Positions 28,319-37,151 of a stretch of DNA of 64,000 bases are shown here, piece after piece. The first letter of the stretch is position 1; each line of letters begins with the position of its first letter. The notes beneath the pieces are model-generated. The model was not told where the DNA came from. It worked only from the letters and a program-made list of their open reading frames with translations, and made no database searches. The DNA is from Chthoniobacterales bacterium (GTDB taxonomy: Bacteria; Verrucomicrobiota; Verrucomicrobiia; Chthoniobacterales; DYNR01): the NCBI GenBank assembly GCA_026418675.1, contig JAOAAX010000001.1, positions 141,212 to 205,211 on the forward strand, given 5' to 3'. The position numbers and the translations under genes were made by a program.

Positions 28319-28774
28319 CTATGATACTCCAACCTCAATCTTCTTTGGTTTCGCCTCCTCTGCCTTCGGCAAAGTCACCGTCAGAATTCCATCATTATAA
28401 GTTGCTGTGACCTTTGTTGCATCCACTGCAGTCGGCAGGGTTATTGAACGGCTGAACTTGCCAAAAAACCGTTCATTGCGGAAGCTTTCGCCAGTATTTT
28501 CAGACCTCTCCGCCTTCCGTTCCCCGGAGATAGTCAAAACATCCCTCTCCAATGATATATCGAAGTCTTCTTTCTTCATACCGGCTACTTCGAGTTCTAC
28601 CGTAACTGCGTGGTCATCTTCCCGAACATCCATCGCTGGGAACCATTCACGATATCCCAACGGCGCACTTGCTGCTAGGGCAAGTGCACTGTCAAAAAGA
28701 TCACGAAGAGAATTTAACCGATCAAAGGTAGTCCACAAGTCCTTAGCTACTGGATTGTAACGAATTAGTTTCAT
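28319..28774 (-). CDS. Small heat-shock protein (Hsp20, alpha-crystallin)
   Basis: 151 residues, class A type. N-terminal arm 1-45 (MKLIRYNPVAKDLWTTFDRL, then FDSALALAAS), alpha-crystallin domain about 46-140 with MDVREDDHAVTVELEVAGM, LTISGERKAE, the FRNERFFGKFSRSITLP loop and NDGILTVTLPK, and the tail KKIEVGV with an I-x-V motif. First of the hsp20 pair; AGGAGG lies nine bases before the ATG. The promoter region 28775-28988 is AT-rich, with no CIRCE element seen. Confidence 0.94.
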   Translation of the reverse strand: MKLIRYNPVAKDLWTTFDRLNSLRDLFDSALALAASAPLGYREWFPAMDVREDDHAVTVELEVAGMKKEDFDISLERDVLTISGERKAERSENTGESFRNERFFGKFSRSITLPTAVDATKVTATYNDGILTVTLPKAEEAKPKKIEVGVS

Positions 28775-28782
28775 TGACTTTT

Positions 28783-28791
28783 CCCTCCTTT
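28783..28791 (-). promoter_or_regulatory. Strong ribosome-binding site of hsp20 (first gene)
   Basis: Minus strand reads AAAGGAGGG ending eight bases before the ATG at 28774. Confidence 0.75.
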
Positions 28792-28988
28792 CTTTTGAAT
28801 TTTTTCAAATTCCTCTACAAGCTTAAAAAATACCAAATCTCAGTTCGGTTCATTAACAGTTGATTAACAAAATCTTAAATAAAAAAAACTGCCCGCAACA
28901 AAGCGGTAATGTGTCAATATGGCGCTAATTTTTAGACGTTACTAACATTTTTTGTGTGTCACAGATATACAAAATGCCCTAGTTCGTA

Positions 28989-30212
28989 TCAAAAACTCAA
29001 GCCCTCTCCCCTTACTTCAAATATCCTAAGTATTACTTCCTCTATCAAATTATTTGGACATGATGCTCCTGCCGTAATTCCAATTTCTACTTCTCCACAA
29101 GGCAACCATTTCTCTGCCTCAACTTCAACCTTCAATCCTATATCAAAATGACAAATTCTTTCTGCGGACAAAATCCTTGAACTGTCTCGAATAAAATAGG
29201 TCGGCACTTTCTCTTTTGCGATTTCTACCAAATGGGTGGTATTTGAACTATTATAGCCGCCAACCACCACCATCAAATCCGGTGGCTCCTTTAGAAGTTC
29301 AAATAGGGCATCCTGCCTCTCCTGTGTCGCTCCACAAATAGTATCAAAAGCACGGTAATTCGCCAAACTTCCCCCATCGCGATATTGAATTGCCCAACGA
29401 AGAAGATTCTGAATCTCCTCAGTTTCCCTTTTTAGCATCGTCGTTTGATTTGCTACCCCGATCTTTTTTAAATCTCGATCCGGATGAAATCCTTTCGATG
29501 TTTTCCCCTCAAACATCTGGAGAAAAACATTCGCATCGCCTCCATAGGCTATGTAATTAGCGACAAGTGTTGCTTCTTTCAGGTCGTAGACAACCACATA
29601 ATGCCCCGTCCCACCTCCAACTGCTCGAGAAGCCGTCGCGCGAGTTTCCTCGTGGCCTACCTTCCCATGAAGAATGGTTGTGACTCCCTCCTTAGAATTT
29701 TGTCGCACTCGTTTCCAAACGCTCATTACATCCCCACAAGTCGTATCCACTATTTGACACCCTATTTGCTGCAACCTCTCGTTGACTTTAACCTCCGCTC
29801 CAAAAGCCGGCAAAATCACAACATCTTCCTTACGGATCCTAGCAAAATCCTCATTCCTCAATAACGTCGGGAGCATCTCAATCCCCAGCTCCTTCAGTTG
29901 CCCATTTACTTCAGGATTATGGATAATCTCTCCTAGTAAATATACCCGACGGTCAGAAAATAACTTCCTGGCTGCATAGGCAAGATCAATTGCCCGCTCA
30001 ACCCCATAACAAAAACCAAACTGACGCGCTAAACGAATCGTTGTTCTCCCAGCTCGCAAGATCCCTCCTTGCTCTTTCGCTTTCTCAACCAACTCACTCC
30101 GATAATGCCGCTCAACCAATTGCCGAATTTCCTCCATCACATCCGGCGATCGCAAATTCCGCTGTCTTCTCCTGCCTCCTCCATCCTTAGCTGCAGCCTC
30201 TTCCTGGCTCAT
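28989..30212 (-). CDS. ispH: 4-hydroxy-3-methylbut-2-enyl diphosphate reductase
   Basis: Last enzyme of the MEP isoprenoid pathway, making IPP and DMAPP at an Fe-S cluster. 407 residues, the longer form known from cyanobacteria and plants, not the 310-residue E. coli form. The three cluster cysteines are C68 (FGFCYGVERAI), C159 (IVDTTCGDV) and C385 (GASCPNN). An N-terminal extension of about 55 residues is Arg/Glu-rich. Starts 16 bases after the argS stop on the same strand. Confidence 0.95.
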   Translation of the reverse strand: MSQEEAAAKDGGGRRRQRNLRSPDVMEEIRQLVERHYRSELVEKAKEQGGILRAGRTTIRLARQFGFCYGVERAIDLAYAARKLFSDRRVYLLGEIIHNPEVNGQLKELGIEMLPTLLRNEDFARIRKEDVVILPAFGAEVKVNERLQQIGCQIVDTTCGDVMSVWKRVRQNSKEGVTTILHGKVGHEETRATASRAVGGGTGHYVVVYDLKEATLVANYIAYGGDANVFLQMFEGKTSKGFHPDRDLKKIGVANQTTMLKRETEEIQNLLRWAIQYRDGGSLANYRAFDTICGATQERQDALFELLKEPPDLMVVVGGYNSSNTTHLVEIAKEKVPTYFIRDSSRILSAERICHFDIGLKVEVEAEKWLPCGEVEIGITAGASCPNNLIEEVILRIFEVRGEGLSF

Positions 30213-30228
30213 AATTCAGACAAACTTG

Positions 30229-31953
30229 TCACATTTTTTCTGGACATTTGATACCCAAAAGGTTTAACCCTGTTCGTATAGCTTTTGCTGTAGCAGCACA
30301 TAGAAGCATACGCCCAGCCCGCGTTTCCTCATCTGCTTTTAGCACGGGACAAGTTTCATAAAAACCATGAAAGGTATTGGCAAGTTCATACAGGTAATTG
30401 CATAAGTGATTCGGCCGAAAACCATCCAACACTTCAGGAACTATTTCTCCAAACTTACAGAGCTGAAGTGCTAACTGTCGCTCCTCAACCATCTTCAACA
30501 GCAAAGGGTAATCGGCCAAACTCTCCTCAGGCTCATTTTCCATACCCACTTTACGGAACATAGACCGTATTCGCACATATGCATTTTGCAAATACGGAGC
30601 GGTGTTTCCCTGAAACGCTAGCATCTTATCCCACGAAAAAACATAATCCGTCATCCGGTGCTGTGAGAGCTCCGCATATTTTACCGCCCCTATTCCAATC
30701 GCTCGTGCAATCCCTTCGACCTCCTCCTCCCTCATCCCAGGATTCTTCTCCCTTACGATCTTTCTCGCCCGCTCCATTGCTTCCCCAAGCACTTCGGCCA
30801 ATCCGACATTTTCCCCTGATCGCGTCTTCATAATCTTCCGATCCTCCCCGAGAATACTTCCAAATGCAATATGCCGGGCATTCACCTCCAACCCCATCCT
30901 TCGGGCAACTTCAAAAACCTGCTGAAAATGCAATGCCTGGGGTGCTCCGGTTACATACCAGATCTCATCCGGCTGCCATCGTTCCATTCGGTATTCCAGA
31001 GTTGCCAAGTCGGTTGTCGCGTATAAAAAGCCCCCATCCCGTTTCCGAATCAAACACGGCTTATCGGCTAACTCCTTATCTTCAGGAAAAAAAACACAAA
31101 CAGCCCCCTCACTCCAACTTGCTATACCCTGTTTCAACAATCGCTCCACAAGCGGCTCCAACCGCTCATTATAAAAGCTTTCCCCCAACCGCTCATCAAA
31201 TCTCACATCCAACAGTTCATACAGCTTTTCAAACTCTGCCCATGTCAACTCCACCACCTGTCGCCAGATCGCCAAATTCTCCTCCTCTCCCTTTTGCAGC
31301 CGCACAAGCTCCTCTCGCACACCCCGGGCAACCTCTGCGTCTCTTTCCTCTAAGGCATTCACCTCCCGATACAATCTTAACAATTCCGCCACAGGTTCCC
31401 GTTCCAGGGCTTCCCGATTCAGCATCTTCTTCCATCCATAGATCACTTTTCCAAACTGTGTTCCCCAGTCTCCCAAGTGGTTATCTGTTATCACCTCATG
31501 ACCTAGAAAGCGCGCAATTCTTGCCAACGAATCCCCTAGAATCGTGCTCCGGATATGCCCCACGTGCATTGGCTTCGCTACATTCGGCGAGCTAAAATCT
31601 ATAACGATTCGCATCCTTCTCCCCGCCAATCCCACACCAAACCGCTCATCCCTCAATGCCTCCTTCAAAACTCCTACAATTGCCCCTTCCCGAACGCGAA
31701 AATTCAAAAACCCAGCACCCGCCACCTCCGGCCGAAAAACCACCTCGCTCCCATCGTCCCAACTCTCCAAAATCCTGCCTGCCACTTCTCTCGGCCTCTC
31801 TCTCTTCGCCTTCCCAATTACCATTGCACAATTCGTCTGATAATCGCCGAACCTTTCCTCAGCAGTAGGCACGACCTCCCCTGCCTCCTGTGGCAAGCCT
31901 GCTCTCCCAAGTGCTCCTTCAAGCTCCTTCCGTATCCTTTCCCGAAGTGTCAT
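30229..31953 (-). CDS. argS: Arginyl-tRNA synthetase
   Basis: 574 residues. N-terminal Add-1 domain (1-110), HIGH motif HVGH at 130-133 within NVAKPMHVGHIRSTILGDS, degenerate KMSKS region IMKTRSGENVGLAEV as usual for ArgRS, and the anticodon-binding DALR domain at the end. Coding strand is G-rich (plus strand C-rich). 39 bases after the ptsN-like gene and 16 before ispH; likely one transcript. Confidence 0.96.
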   Translation of the reverse strand: MTLRERIRKELEGALGRAGLPQEAGEVVPTAEERFGDYQTNCAMVIGKAKRERPREVAGRILESWDDGSEVVFRPEVAGAGFLNFRVREGAIVGVLKEALRDERFGVGLAGRRMRIVIDFSSPNVAKPMHVGHIRSTILGDSLARIARFLGHEVITDNHLGDWGTQFGKVIYGWKKMLNREALEREPVAELLRLYREVNALEERDAEVARGVREELVRLQKGEEENLAIWRQVVELTWAEFEKLYELLDVRFDERLGESFYNERLEPLVERLLKQGIASWSEGAVCVFFPEDKELADKPCLIRKRDGGFLYATTDLATLEYRMERWQPDEIWYVTGAPQALHFQQVFEVARRMGLEVNARHIAFGSILGEDRKIMKTRSGENVGLAEVLGEAMERARKIVREKNPGMREEEVEGIARAIGIGAVKYAELSQHRMTDYVFSWDKMLAFQGNTAPYLQNAYVRIRSMFRKVGMENEPEESLADYPLLLKMVEERQLALQLCKFGEIVPEVLDGFRPNHLCNYLYELANTFHGFYETCPVLKADEETRAGRMLLCAATAKAIRTGLNLLGIKCPEKM

Positions 31954-31992
31954 ACTCCTCCCGCTACGGTCCCCTCTTGATCCCCTCCCACT

Positions 31993-32454
31993 TTACTTCG
32001 AGTGCCTTTTTAGCACTTGCAGAATCCCTTCTCTTCCTTCCGCTGCAGCCAACTCCTCCCTCACGTTCCGATCCATTAACGACCTCGCTATCGCTGCCAA
32101 CGTATTCAGATGCAACTTAAAGTTCTCACGCGGCACGATAAAAAGCACGACAAAATAGACCAACTGATTATCCTGCGCATCAAACTCAATCCCTTTCCTC
32201 GACCTCGCAAAAACCACCACAACCTCACTCACGCATTCCGAAGGGATATGCGGAATCGCCACCCCGTGACCTATCCCTGTGCTTATGCTCTCCTCACGCC
32301 GCTTCAGCGCTTCATAGATCGTATCTCGATCCTCAGCTCGTATCCCTCCACAATCTACCAGGAAATCTACTAGCTTCTGTATTGCTTGCCAACGATCCTC
32401 AGCCTCAAATTCAGGCACTATCCTCTCCAATTTAAGCAAAGATGCCAAAGTCAT
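31993..32454 (-). CDS. PTS IIA-like protein (fructose/PtsN type)
   Basis: 153 residues from the ATG at 32454 (an upstream TTG would add four). Single EIIA-type-2 domain with the phosphorylatable His H69 in GIGHGVAIPH. No transporter EIIB or EIIC gene is near, so a regulatory role like PtsN (EIIA-Ntr) is more likely than sugar uptake. The window also holds HPr kinase (44884), which together suggests a regulatory phosphorelay lacking sugar transport; HPr itself is not in the window. Confidence 0.87.
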   Translation of the reverse strand: MTLASLLKLERIVPEFEAEDRWQAIQKLVDFLVDCGGIRAEDRDTIYEALKRREESISTGIGHGVAIPHIPSECVSEVVVVFARSRKGIEFDAQDNQLVYFVVLFIVPRENFKLHLNTLAAIARSLMDRNVREELAAAEGREGILQVLKRHSK

Positions 32455-32530
32455 GCCAACTAGCAAAAAATGCTATCTTCTTTCCACTCCCCCTTTTGGC
32501 AAGCAAAATCTTCCTAAATCTCCTCTCCCT

Positions 32531-33514
32531 TCACCACCCTAGCACCTTCGCGAAAATTAGAGGTGCCACTATTGTCGCATCCGACTCAATCACATACTTC
32601 GGCGTCTCAACTCCAAGCTTCCCCCATGTTATCTTCTCATTCGGTATCGCGCCCGAATACGAACCATAACTCGTTGTCGAATCCGATATCTGACAAAAAT
32701 ATCCCCAAAGTGGAACATCCGTCCGCCGCATGTCCTGGTGCAGCATAGGAACAACACATATCGGAAAATCCCCGGCTATCCCACCTCCAATCTGGAAAAA
32801 ACCAATCGAACTCCCCCTTGAAGTCTCCATATACCAATTTGCCAACTCAATCATATATTCAATCCCACCGCGCACTGTCAGCACATTCTTCACATCCCCC
32901 ATCATACAATGGGCCGCATACATATTCCCTAGTGTAGAATCCTCCCAACCAGGCACAAACATTGCTATCCCCATTTCCTTCGCTGCCAACACCCAACTGT
33001 CCCTCGGGTCTATCTGAAAACTCCTCTTCAACTCCTCCTGCTCCAAGATCCTCCAGAAAAATTCATGTGGAAAATACCGCTCCCCACAACGATCCGCTGC
33101 CACCCATTCCCGCAAAATCGCATCCTCTATCCGTCTCATTGCCTCCATCTCAGGAATACACGTATCCGTCACCCGATTCATGTGCCGCTCCAGCAGCGCC
33201 CGCTCATCCTCAGGTGTCAAATCACGCCAATTCGGTATCCGTTCATAATAGTCATGCGCAACCAAATTAAAGACATCTTCTTCCAAATTAGCCCCCGTGC
33301 ATACTATCCCATGCACCTTCCCTCGCCGAATCATCTCCGCAAGCGACAGCCCAAGCTCCGCCGTGCTCATCGCGCCGGCAAGCGTGATAAGCATTTTTCC
33401 TCCACCCTCCAGATGCCGGATATAGCCATCCGCAGCCTCTTTAAGCGACGCCGCGTTAAAATGCCGAAAATGCTTGTTAATAAAATCCGTAATCGGCTTC
33501 TCACTCATACTCAT
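32531..33514 (-). CDS. Deoxyhypusine synthase-like enzyme
   Basis: 327 residues from the ATG at 33514. Family motifs: ITLAGAMSTAELG, GIVCTGANLEEDVFNL, IGGGIAGDFPICV, and a late segment with ITWGKL whose K299 matches the catalytic Lys of deoxyhypusine synthase (VSWGK in eukaryotes). The NAD-dependent enzyme transfers a 4-aminobutyl group from spermidine. Bacteria lack eIF5A, so bacterial members probably make homospermidine or another polyamine (family knowledge and inference). Agmatine deiminase in the same window provides a route to putrescine. Confidence 0.87.
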   Translation of the reverse strand: MSMSEKPITDFINKHFRHFNAASLKEAADGYIRHLEGGGKMLITLAGAMSTAELGLSLAEMIRRGKVHGIVCTGANLEEDVFNLVAHDYYERIPNWRDLTPEDERALLERHMNRVTDTCIPEMEAMRRIEDAILREWVAADRCGERYFPHEFFWRILEQEELKRSFQIDPRDSWVLAAKEMGIAMFVPGWEDSTLGNMYAAHCMMGDVKNVLTVRGGIEYMIELANWYMETSRGSSIGFFQIGGGIAGDFPICVVPMLHQDMRRTDVPLWGYFCQISDSTTSYGSYSGAIPNEKITWGKLGVETPKYVIESDATIVAPLIFAKVLGW

Positions 33515-33775
33515 CGCAAGCCGCTCATTATTGCCCCAAATCCTCCATCTTGCAAGACCACCCTCCAATCCCACTTCCCCATACCTCTCCTCACGAAAAA
33601 AAAACTGCATCCACTACAAAAAAACAATCCCCCAAAAAAAATTAAAAAAAAAGATATATGTATCTTCTTTTTTACTTTTTCCTTATCCCCGCCTCCCTAC
33701 TCCACCCCAATCCTTCGCTTAGCACCAATTCCCCAACTCAAAAAAAGTTCGAGTTATAACTGGACCGGCCCTCCT

Positions 33776-34732
33776 TCAGGGCAAAAACCATCCCCCTATT
33801 TTCCAACACATCAGCCCAATCAGAACAGCCGAACCAACTCCAAGTCCAACCACATACCTCCATCCCAAAAAACTTAAGTAAAGAAAAAAGAGCTTTACGT
33901 CAAATATAGGCCCATAAACCAAAAAAGCCAACTTCGCAAAACTCGGAACAGCGACCATCCCAGCGGCAACAAACGCATCCGACGAACTGCACACCGACAA
34001 CAGCCCCGCCATACCCATCATCCCAAAAATTCCCAGCCACGGTTCCTCCGCCATCACCAACATCGTATCAACTGAAAATGCGGTCCCAACAAAAGCCGCT
34101 ATCGCTGCACCGAGACAAAAATAGAAGAGCATATCCAAAAAATCTGAAGCAGCTGAATTCATAACAGCCCTCCATCCCTCCTTCCCCAATTCCTCCCCCG
34201 ACATACCTCCCTCTCCCGCCGGCCTTCGACCTGCCGAACCCCCGGCACTGCCCCAGCTGAACCTTGTCGCCACCCCTCCACTCCTCACAACCCACTCCTT
34301 CGGCAGATTCGCCGCGGCAAGCCCCGCTATCGTTGCTACCAACCACCCAAAAACCAACCTCATCACAACCATCAACTCCCCACCTTGAAACCGAAAAGCC
34401 GCCCACGTGCTTAACCCTACCAACGGATTTACCGACGGCACGGCCAATAAAAATGCAATCCCATGACCAATTGGCATCCCTCGCGACACCATCCTCCGCA
34501 CGATCGGCACAGTCGCACACTCACACAACGGCAATAGAAAGCCAACCCCTGCAACCAGCGGTATCCACCCCAACCCAACACCACAACCCACTCCCTGATA
34601 CCTATTCACGATAAACCTGTCAAATATTGCAGAAATTACTGCCCCTGCCAGCAGAAACGGCACACCCTCAAACAGGATCCCCAGAAAAGCAAACGCAAAG
34701 TCCGCGGCAGAAAAACGAACCCACACACCCAC
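33776..34732 (-). CDS. Permease of the DUF318/ArsP-type family
   Basis: 318 residues, GTG start, eight or so membrane helices in two halves. The conserved cysteine motif is C70/C72 in FLLPLCECATVPIVRR, and the second half has LLSVCSSSDAFVAAGMV, both typical of PF03773 permeases. The loop at 155-190 is Gly/Arg-rich and poorly conserved. Some members export organoarsenicals; the substrate is unknown here. Starts 19 bases after crcB ends. Confidence 0.87.
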   Translation of the reverse strand: MGVWVRFSAADFAFAFLGILFEGVPFLLAGAVISAIFDRFIVNRYQGVGCGVGLGWIPLVAGVGFLLPLCECATVPIVRRMVSRGMPIGHGIAFLLAVPSVNPLVGLSTWAAFRFQGGELMVVMRLVFGWLVATIAGLAAANLPKEWVVRSGGVATRFSWGSAGGSAGRRPAGEGGMSGEELGKEGWRAVMNSAASDFLDMLFYFCLGAAIAAFVGTAFSVDTMLVMAEEPWLGIFGMMGMAGLLSVCSSSDAFVAAGMVAVPSFAKLAFLVYGPIFDVKLFFLYLSFLGWRYVVGLGVGSAVLIGLMCWKIGGWFLP

Positions 34733-34751
34733 CTCCCACCATCCCCTTCAC

Positions 34752-35147
34752 TCACCTTAGCACCATCTGCCCTAGTGCCAAACCCCACCACGTCGAAAGC
34801 AAACAAACCACAAGGCTCAAACCCATATTCGCAAACGCATAATGGACTTGCCCGCTTTGAAACAACTGGATGGTTTGATAACTAAACGACGAGAAAGTCG
34901 TAAATCCACCAAGAATCCCCACAACGATCAACTTGCGAATCGCATCCGATGCCACCAACGGCCCACCGGGAGACAACACCCCCAACACAAATCCAATTGC
35001 AAAGCACCCCAAAAAATTCGCCAGAAACGTCCCCACCGGAAACCGATCCCCAAACCGAATTGCAGCAAAATCCGACAAAGCCATCCGTGCTGCGCTCCCA
35101 ATCGCTCCTCCGATCATTACATAAACATAATCCTGCATCGTGCTCAT
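34752..35147 (-). CDS. crcB: Fluoride exporter CrcB (Fluc)
   Basis: 131 residues, four membrane helices; works as a dual-topology dimer that lets F- leave the cell. Motifs GGAIGSAARM at the start, FLANFLGCFAIGF and GGFTTFSSFSYQT with the pore Phe/Ser/Thr residues. Only one copy here. The upstream 200 bases do not show a fluoride riboswitch. Confidence 0.95.
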   Translation of the reverse strand: MSTMQDYVYVMIGGAIGSAARMALSDFAAIRFGDRFPVGTFLANFLGCFAIGFVLGVLSPGGPLVASDAIRKLIVVGILGGFTTFSSFSYQTIQLFQSGQVHYAFANMGLSLVVCLLSTWWGLALGQMVLR

Positions 35148-35352
35148 CGCTAATTACCTCCCATTGCACTCACCACCATCTCTACCCCATCCCACTTTGT
35201 CAAACCACTTTCTCCCCTCCAAACTCCCTGCTCGCAGCACTCAATAAAAAACCCTTATGTCGAATTTATTCGCCACACCCATTCCCACCCTATGCACCGC
35301 TAACGTTTCCCATTGACAACTCAATACCAAAGTTTTCACAATAACTAAATCT

Positions 35353-36243
35353 ATGAAAAATTTACTCCTCCTCGCCCTCTCTGCGCTTCTCCTATCTCCC
35401 GCCGCCTATGCAGGTTCTCTTGGCGGACCCGCCCCATTCCGTAACGGAAGCCCTATCTCAACAGGCACCGATGGCACATACAACGCCGCTTTCCGTGGCC
35501 AAAACCTCTCCGGCATCTTCCGCTTCTCCATCCAGGAAGGCAGCCAAACCGGCGGCATCGTCCTCCCTTCCATCTCCGGCCCACGGCCAGACCCAAGTCA
35601 AGCCAACGCTTACACAGTAACTGTCGCAACTTACAGCTCCCGCTTCAATACTTGGGTCGCTTGGTATGAAGGTATCGCTTACCGTGGCCTCACCGACGCA
35701 GCCATTACTCAAGGAACCGTCTCCGGCGTCCTCGCTGTCCAAATTTCCCCATCCACTGACCTCCCCCAACCTGGAAGATTTGCACCAGTAGCTTTTTCTA
35801 ACTTTTTACCATCAATCTATTCCAGCATTGTTAACGGAACTGCACTAGTTGTTCAAGATGGTAATCCTCCTGTAACAACAATCTTCTCCACAGCAGCAAA
35901 CCGAACAGTTTCAATCAATGCAGCTCTATCTGCTCCTCAAACGTGGGGTGCTCCTCTCGCAATCAATTCTGTCCTCCAATCGGGCGAATTCCATGGAATC
36001 CTAGTCCAGAAAAGTCCCTATGGCGAAATAAAAGGAAAGGGTAGATTCGCCGTTGTTCGCGATGGGGGGCTCGACCCGAACCGCCCTGCAGGAGCTCTAT
36101 CTAGTTTGGATGCAACCATCTATGCTTCCGATATAACCCGCGCTGCCAACAACCCCCGCTACCGTTCCGAATATGTTGATTTCACATGGAAAGGTGCCCG
36201 TGTCCAATCCGCCAACCCCAACCTCACCTTCGCACGCTTTTAA
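35353..36243 (+). CDS. Secreted protein of unknown function
   Basis: 296 residues. Signal peptide MKNLLLLALSALLLSPAAYA, cleavage after position 20. The mature part is beta-rich with many G, S, T and N and no cysteines. It seems to hold two related halves: GTYNAAFRGQNLSGIFRFS and the later FHGILVQKSPYGEIKGKGRF, each a short strand pattern of the type seen in Verrucomicrobia-specific exported repeats. Probably periplasmic or outer-surface. Followed by a pseudopilin 37 bases on. Confidence 0.75.
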   Translation: MKNLLLLALSALLLSPAAYAGSLGGPAPFRNGSPISTGTDGTYNAAFRGQNLSGIFRFSIQEGSQTGGIVLPSISGPRPDPSQANAYTVTVATYSSRFNTWVAWYEGIAYRGLTDAAITQGTVSGVLAVQISPSTDLPQPGRFAPVAFSNFLPSIYSSIVNGTALVVQDGNPPVTTIFSTAANRTVSINAALSAPQTWGAPLAINSVLQSGEFHGILVQKSPYGEIKGKGRFAVVRDGGLDPNRPAGALSSLDATIYASDITRAANNPRYRSEYVDFTWKGARVQSANPNLTFARF

Positions 36244-36280
36244 TTACTTCGCCAAATCCAATTCCTGAGTTTCTTGATTT

Positions 36281-36796
36281 TTGACCCAACCTCGCAATTC
36301 GAAGAAAAGTTCCCCTGCACGCGCTTTTACTCTCCTCGAGCTAGTCATCGTTGTCGCCATTATTGCAACGCTCATTGCCTTAACCATCTCTACGTATCCG
36401 CGCATCTTTGACTACGCTCTCAAAGTCCGCTGCATGTCTAACCTCCGCTCCCTCCACCACGTCTTCACCCTCTACCTCGCTGACAACGAACACTGGCCCC
36501 AACCTCCCGAAGGTCAGGAAGACTCCGCATGGTGGATCACTGCCCTCGAACCTTACGGCGGAGAAAAAAAGCTCTGGTTCTGCCCCAAACTCCAGCGCAT
36601 GTTCTCGGATGCTCCCCCCTCCCAACAGCCAGCCATTCACTACCTCCCTACCCTCTTCGATTCCAATCCTCTCACCCCCCACAAATGGTCAACTATGCCT
36701 TGGCTTATGGAATTCGCTGACGCTCACGGCGATGGCCCCCTCATTCTCTTCGCAAATGGTGCTATAAAGTCCGCCAACGAATTCTTCTCCCAATAA
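36281..36796 (+). CDS. Type II secretion pseudopilin-like protein
   Basis: 171 residues from a TTG start; no ATG is available upstream of the leader. The prepilin motif is RAFTLLELVIVVAIIATLIA (14-33) with the key E5 of the mature part, but the residue before Phe is Ala and not the usual Gly. A globular domain follows, with W and C residues (WWITALEPYG, KLWFCPKL) as in the prepilin-like DUF1559/H-X9-DG-type proteins of PVC bacteria. Either a minor pilin or a secreted protein with a prepilin leader. Confidence 0.8.
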   Translation: MTQPRNSKKSSPARAFTLLELVIVVAIIATLIALTISTYPRIFDYALKVRCMSNLRSLHHVFTLYLADNEHWPQPPEGQEDSAWWITALEPYGGEKKLWFCPKLQRMFSDAPPSQQPAIHYLPTLFDSNPLTPHKWSTMPWLMEFADAHGDGPLILFANGAIKSANEFFSQ

Positions 36797-37151
36797 CTCC
36801 ACCTACTTTCCCCTACCACAGCTCTCTGCCCAACACAACCGCCAACCCCCCCACCCTCACCCAATAATTAAACGATATACCCGTCATTTTATTTTTCAAA
36901 ATACCTCCCTCCTCTTAGCTCCCCTCCCTCTGAATCATCCCTCCCCACCCCAACTCCATCTTATAGCTCTCACCCACTCCCGAAGTTAGGCATCACTCAC
37001 CACACCCTTCACTACACTCTCCACCTCACCTCCAATATCTCAACCCCATCCTAACCGGAATGCCCCCCTATTAGCGGACCGAAGTTCCCCACCTCCCTTC
37101 ATTCTGATTGCCTCCAACTTCAGAATCCCCTTAAATCATAGCAAAAAAATC
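36797..37151 (+). other. Gene-free C-rich stretch
   Basis: 355 bases of plus-strand C-rich sequence with almost no G (repeated CCCTCC and CACC runs). I see no coding frame, hairpin with T-run, or RNA gene. It probably holds the promoter of the oxidoreductase gene at 37152. Confidence 0.5.

Noticed and set aside
28775-28988. CIRCE/HrcA operator before the hsp20 pair
   Set aside because: No TTAGCACTC inverted repeat is present.
33762-33781. GCCCT-CCTTC-AGGGC hairpin at the end of the permease gene, similar to the array palindrome
   Set aside because: The bases are partly coding (the final codons and stop), no T-run follows, and it is a single copy, so chance is sufficient.
35148-35352. Fluoride riboswitch upstream of crcB
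   Set aside because: The conserved GGxGATGG and CTGATGGCTCCTAC-like blocks are not found on the minus strand.
36960-37010. 5S rRNA-like stretch (CCCGAAGTTAGGC)
   Set aside because: Only about a dozen bases resemble 5S; no folding partners or neighbouring rRNA genes.
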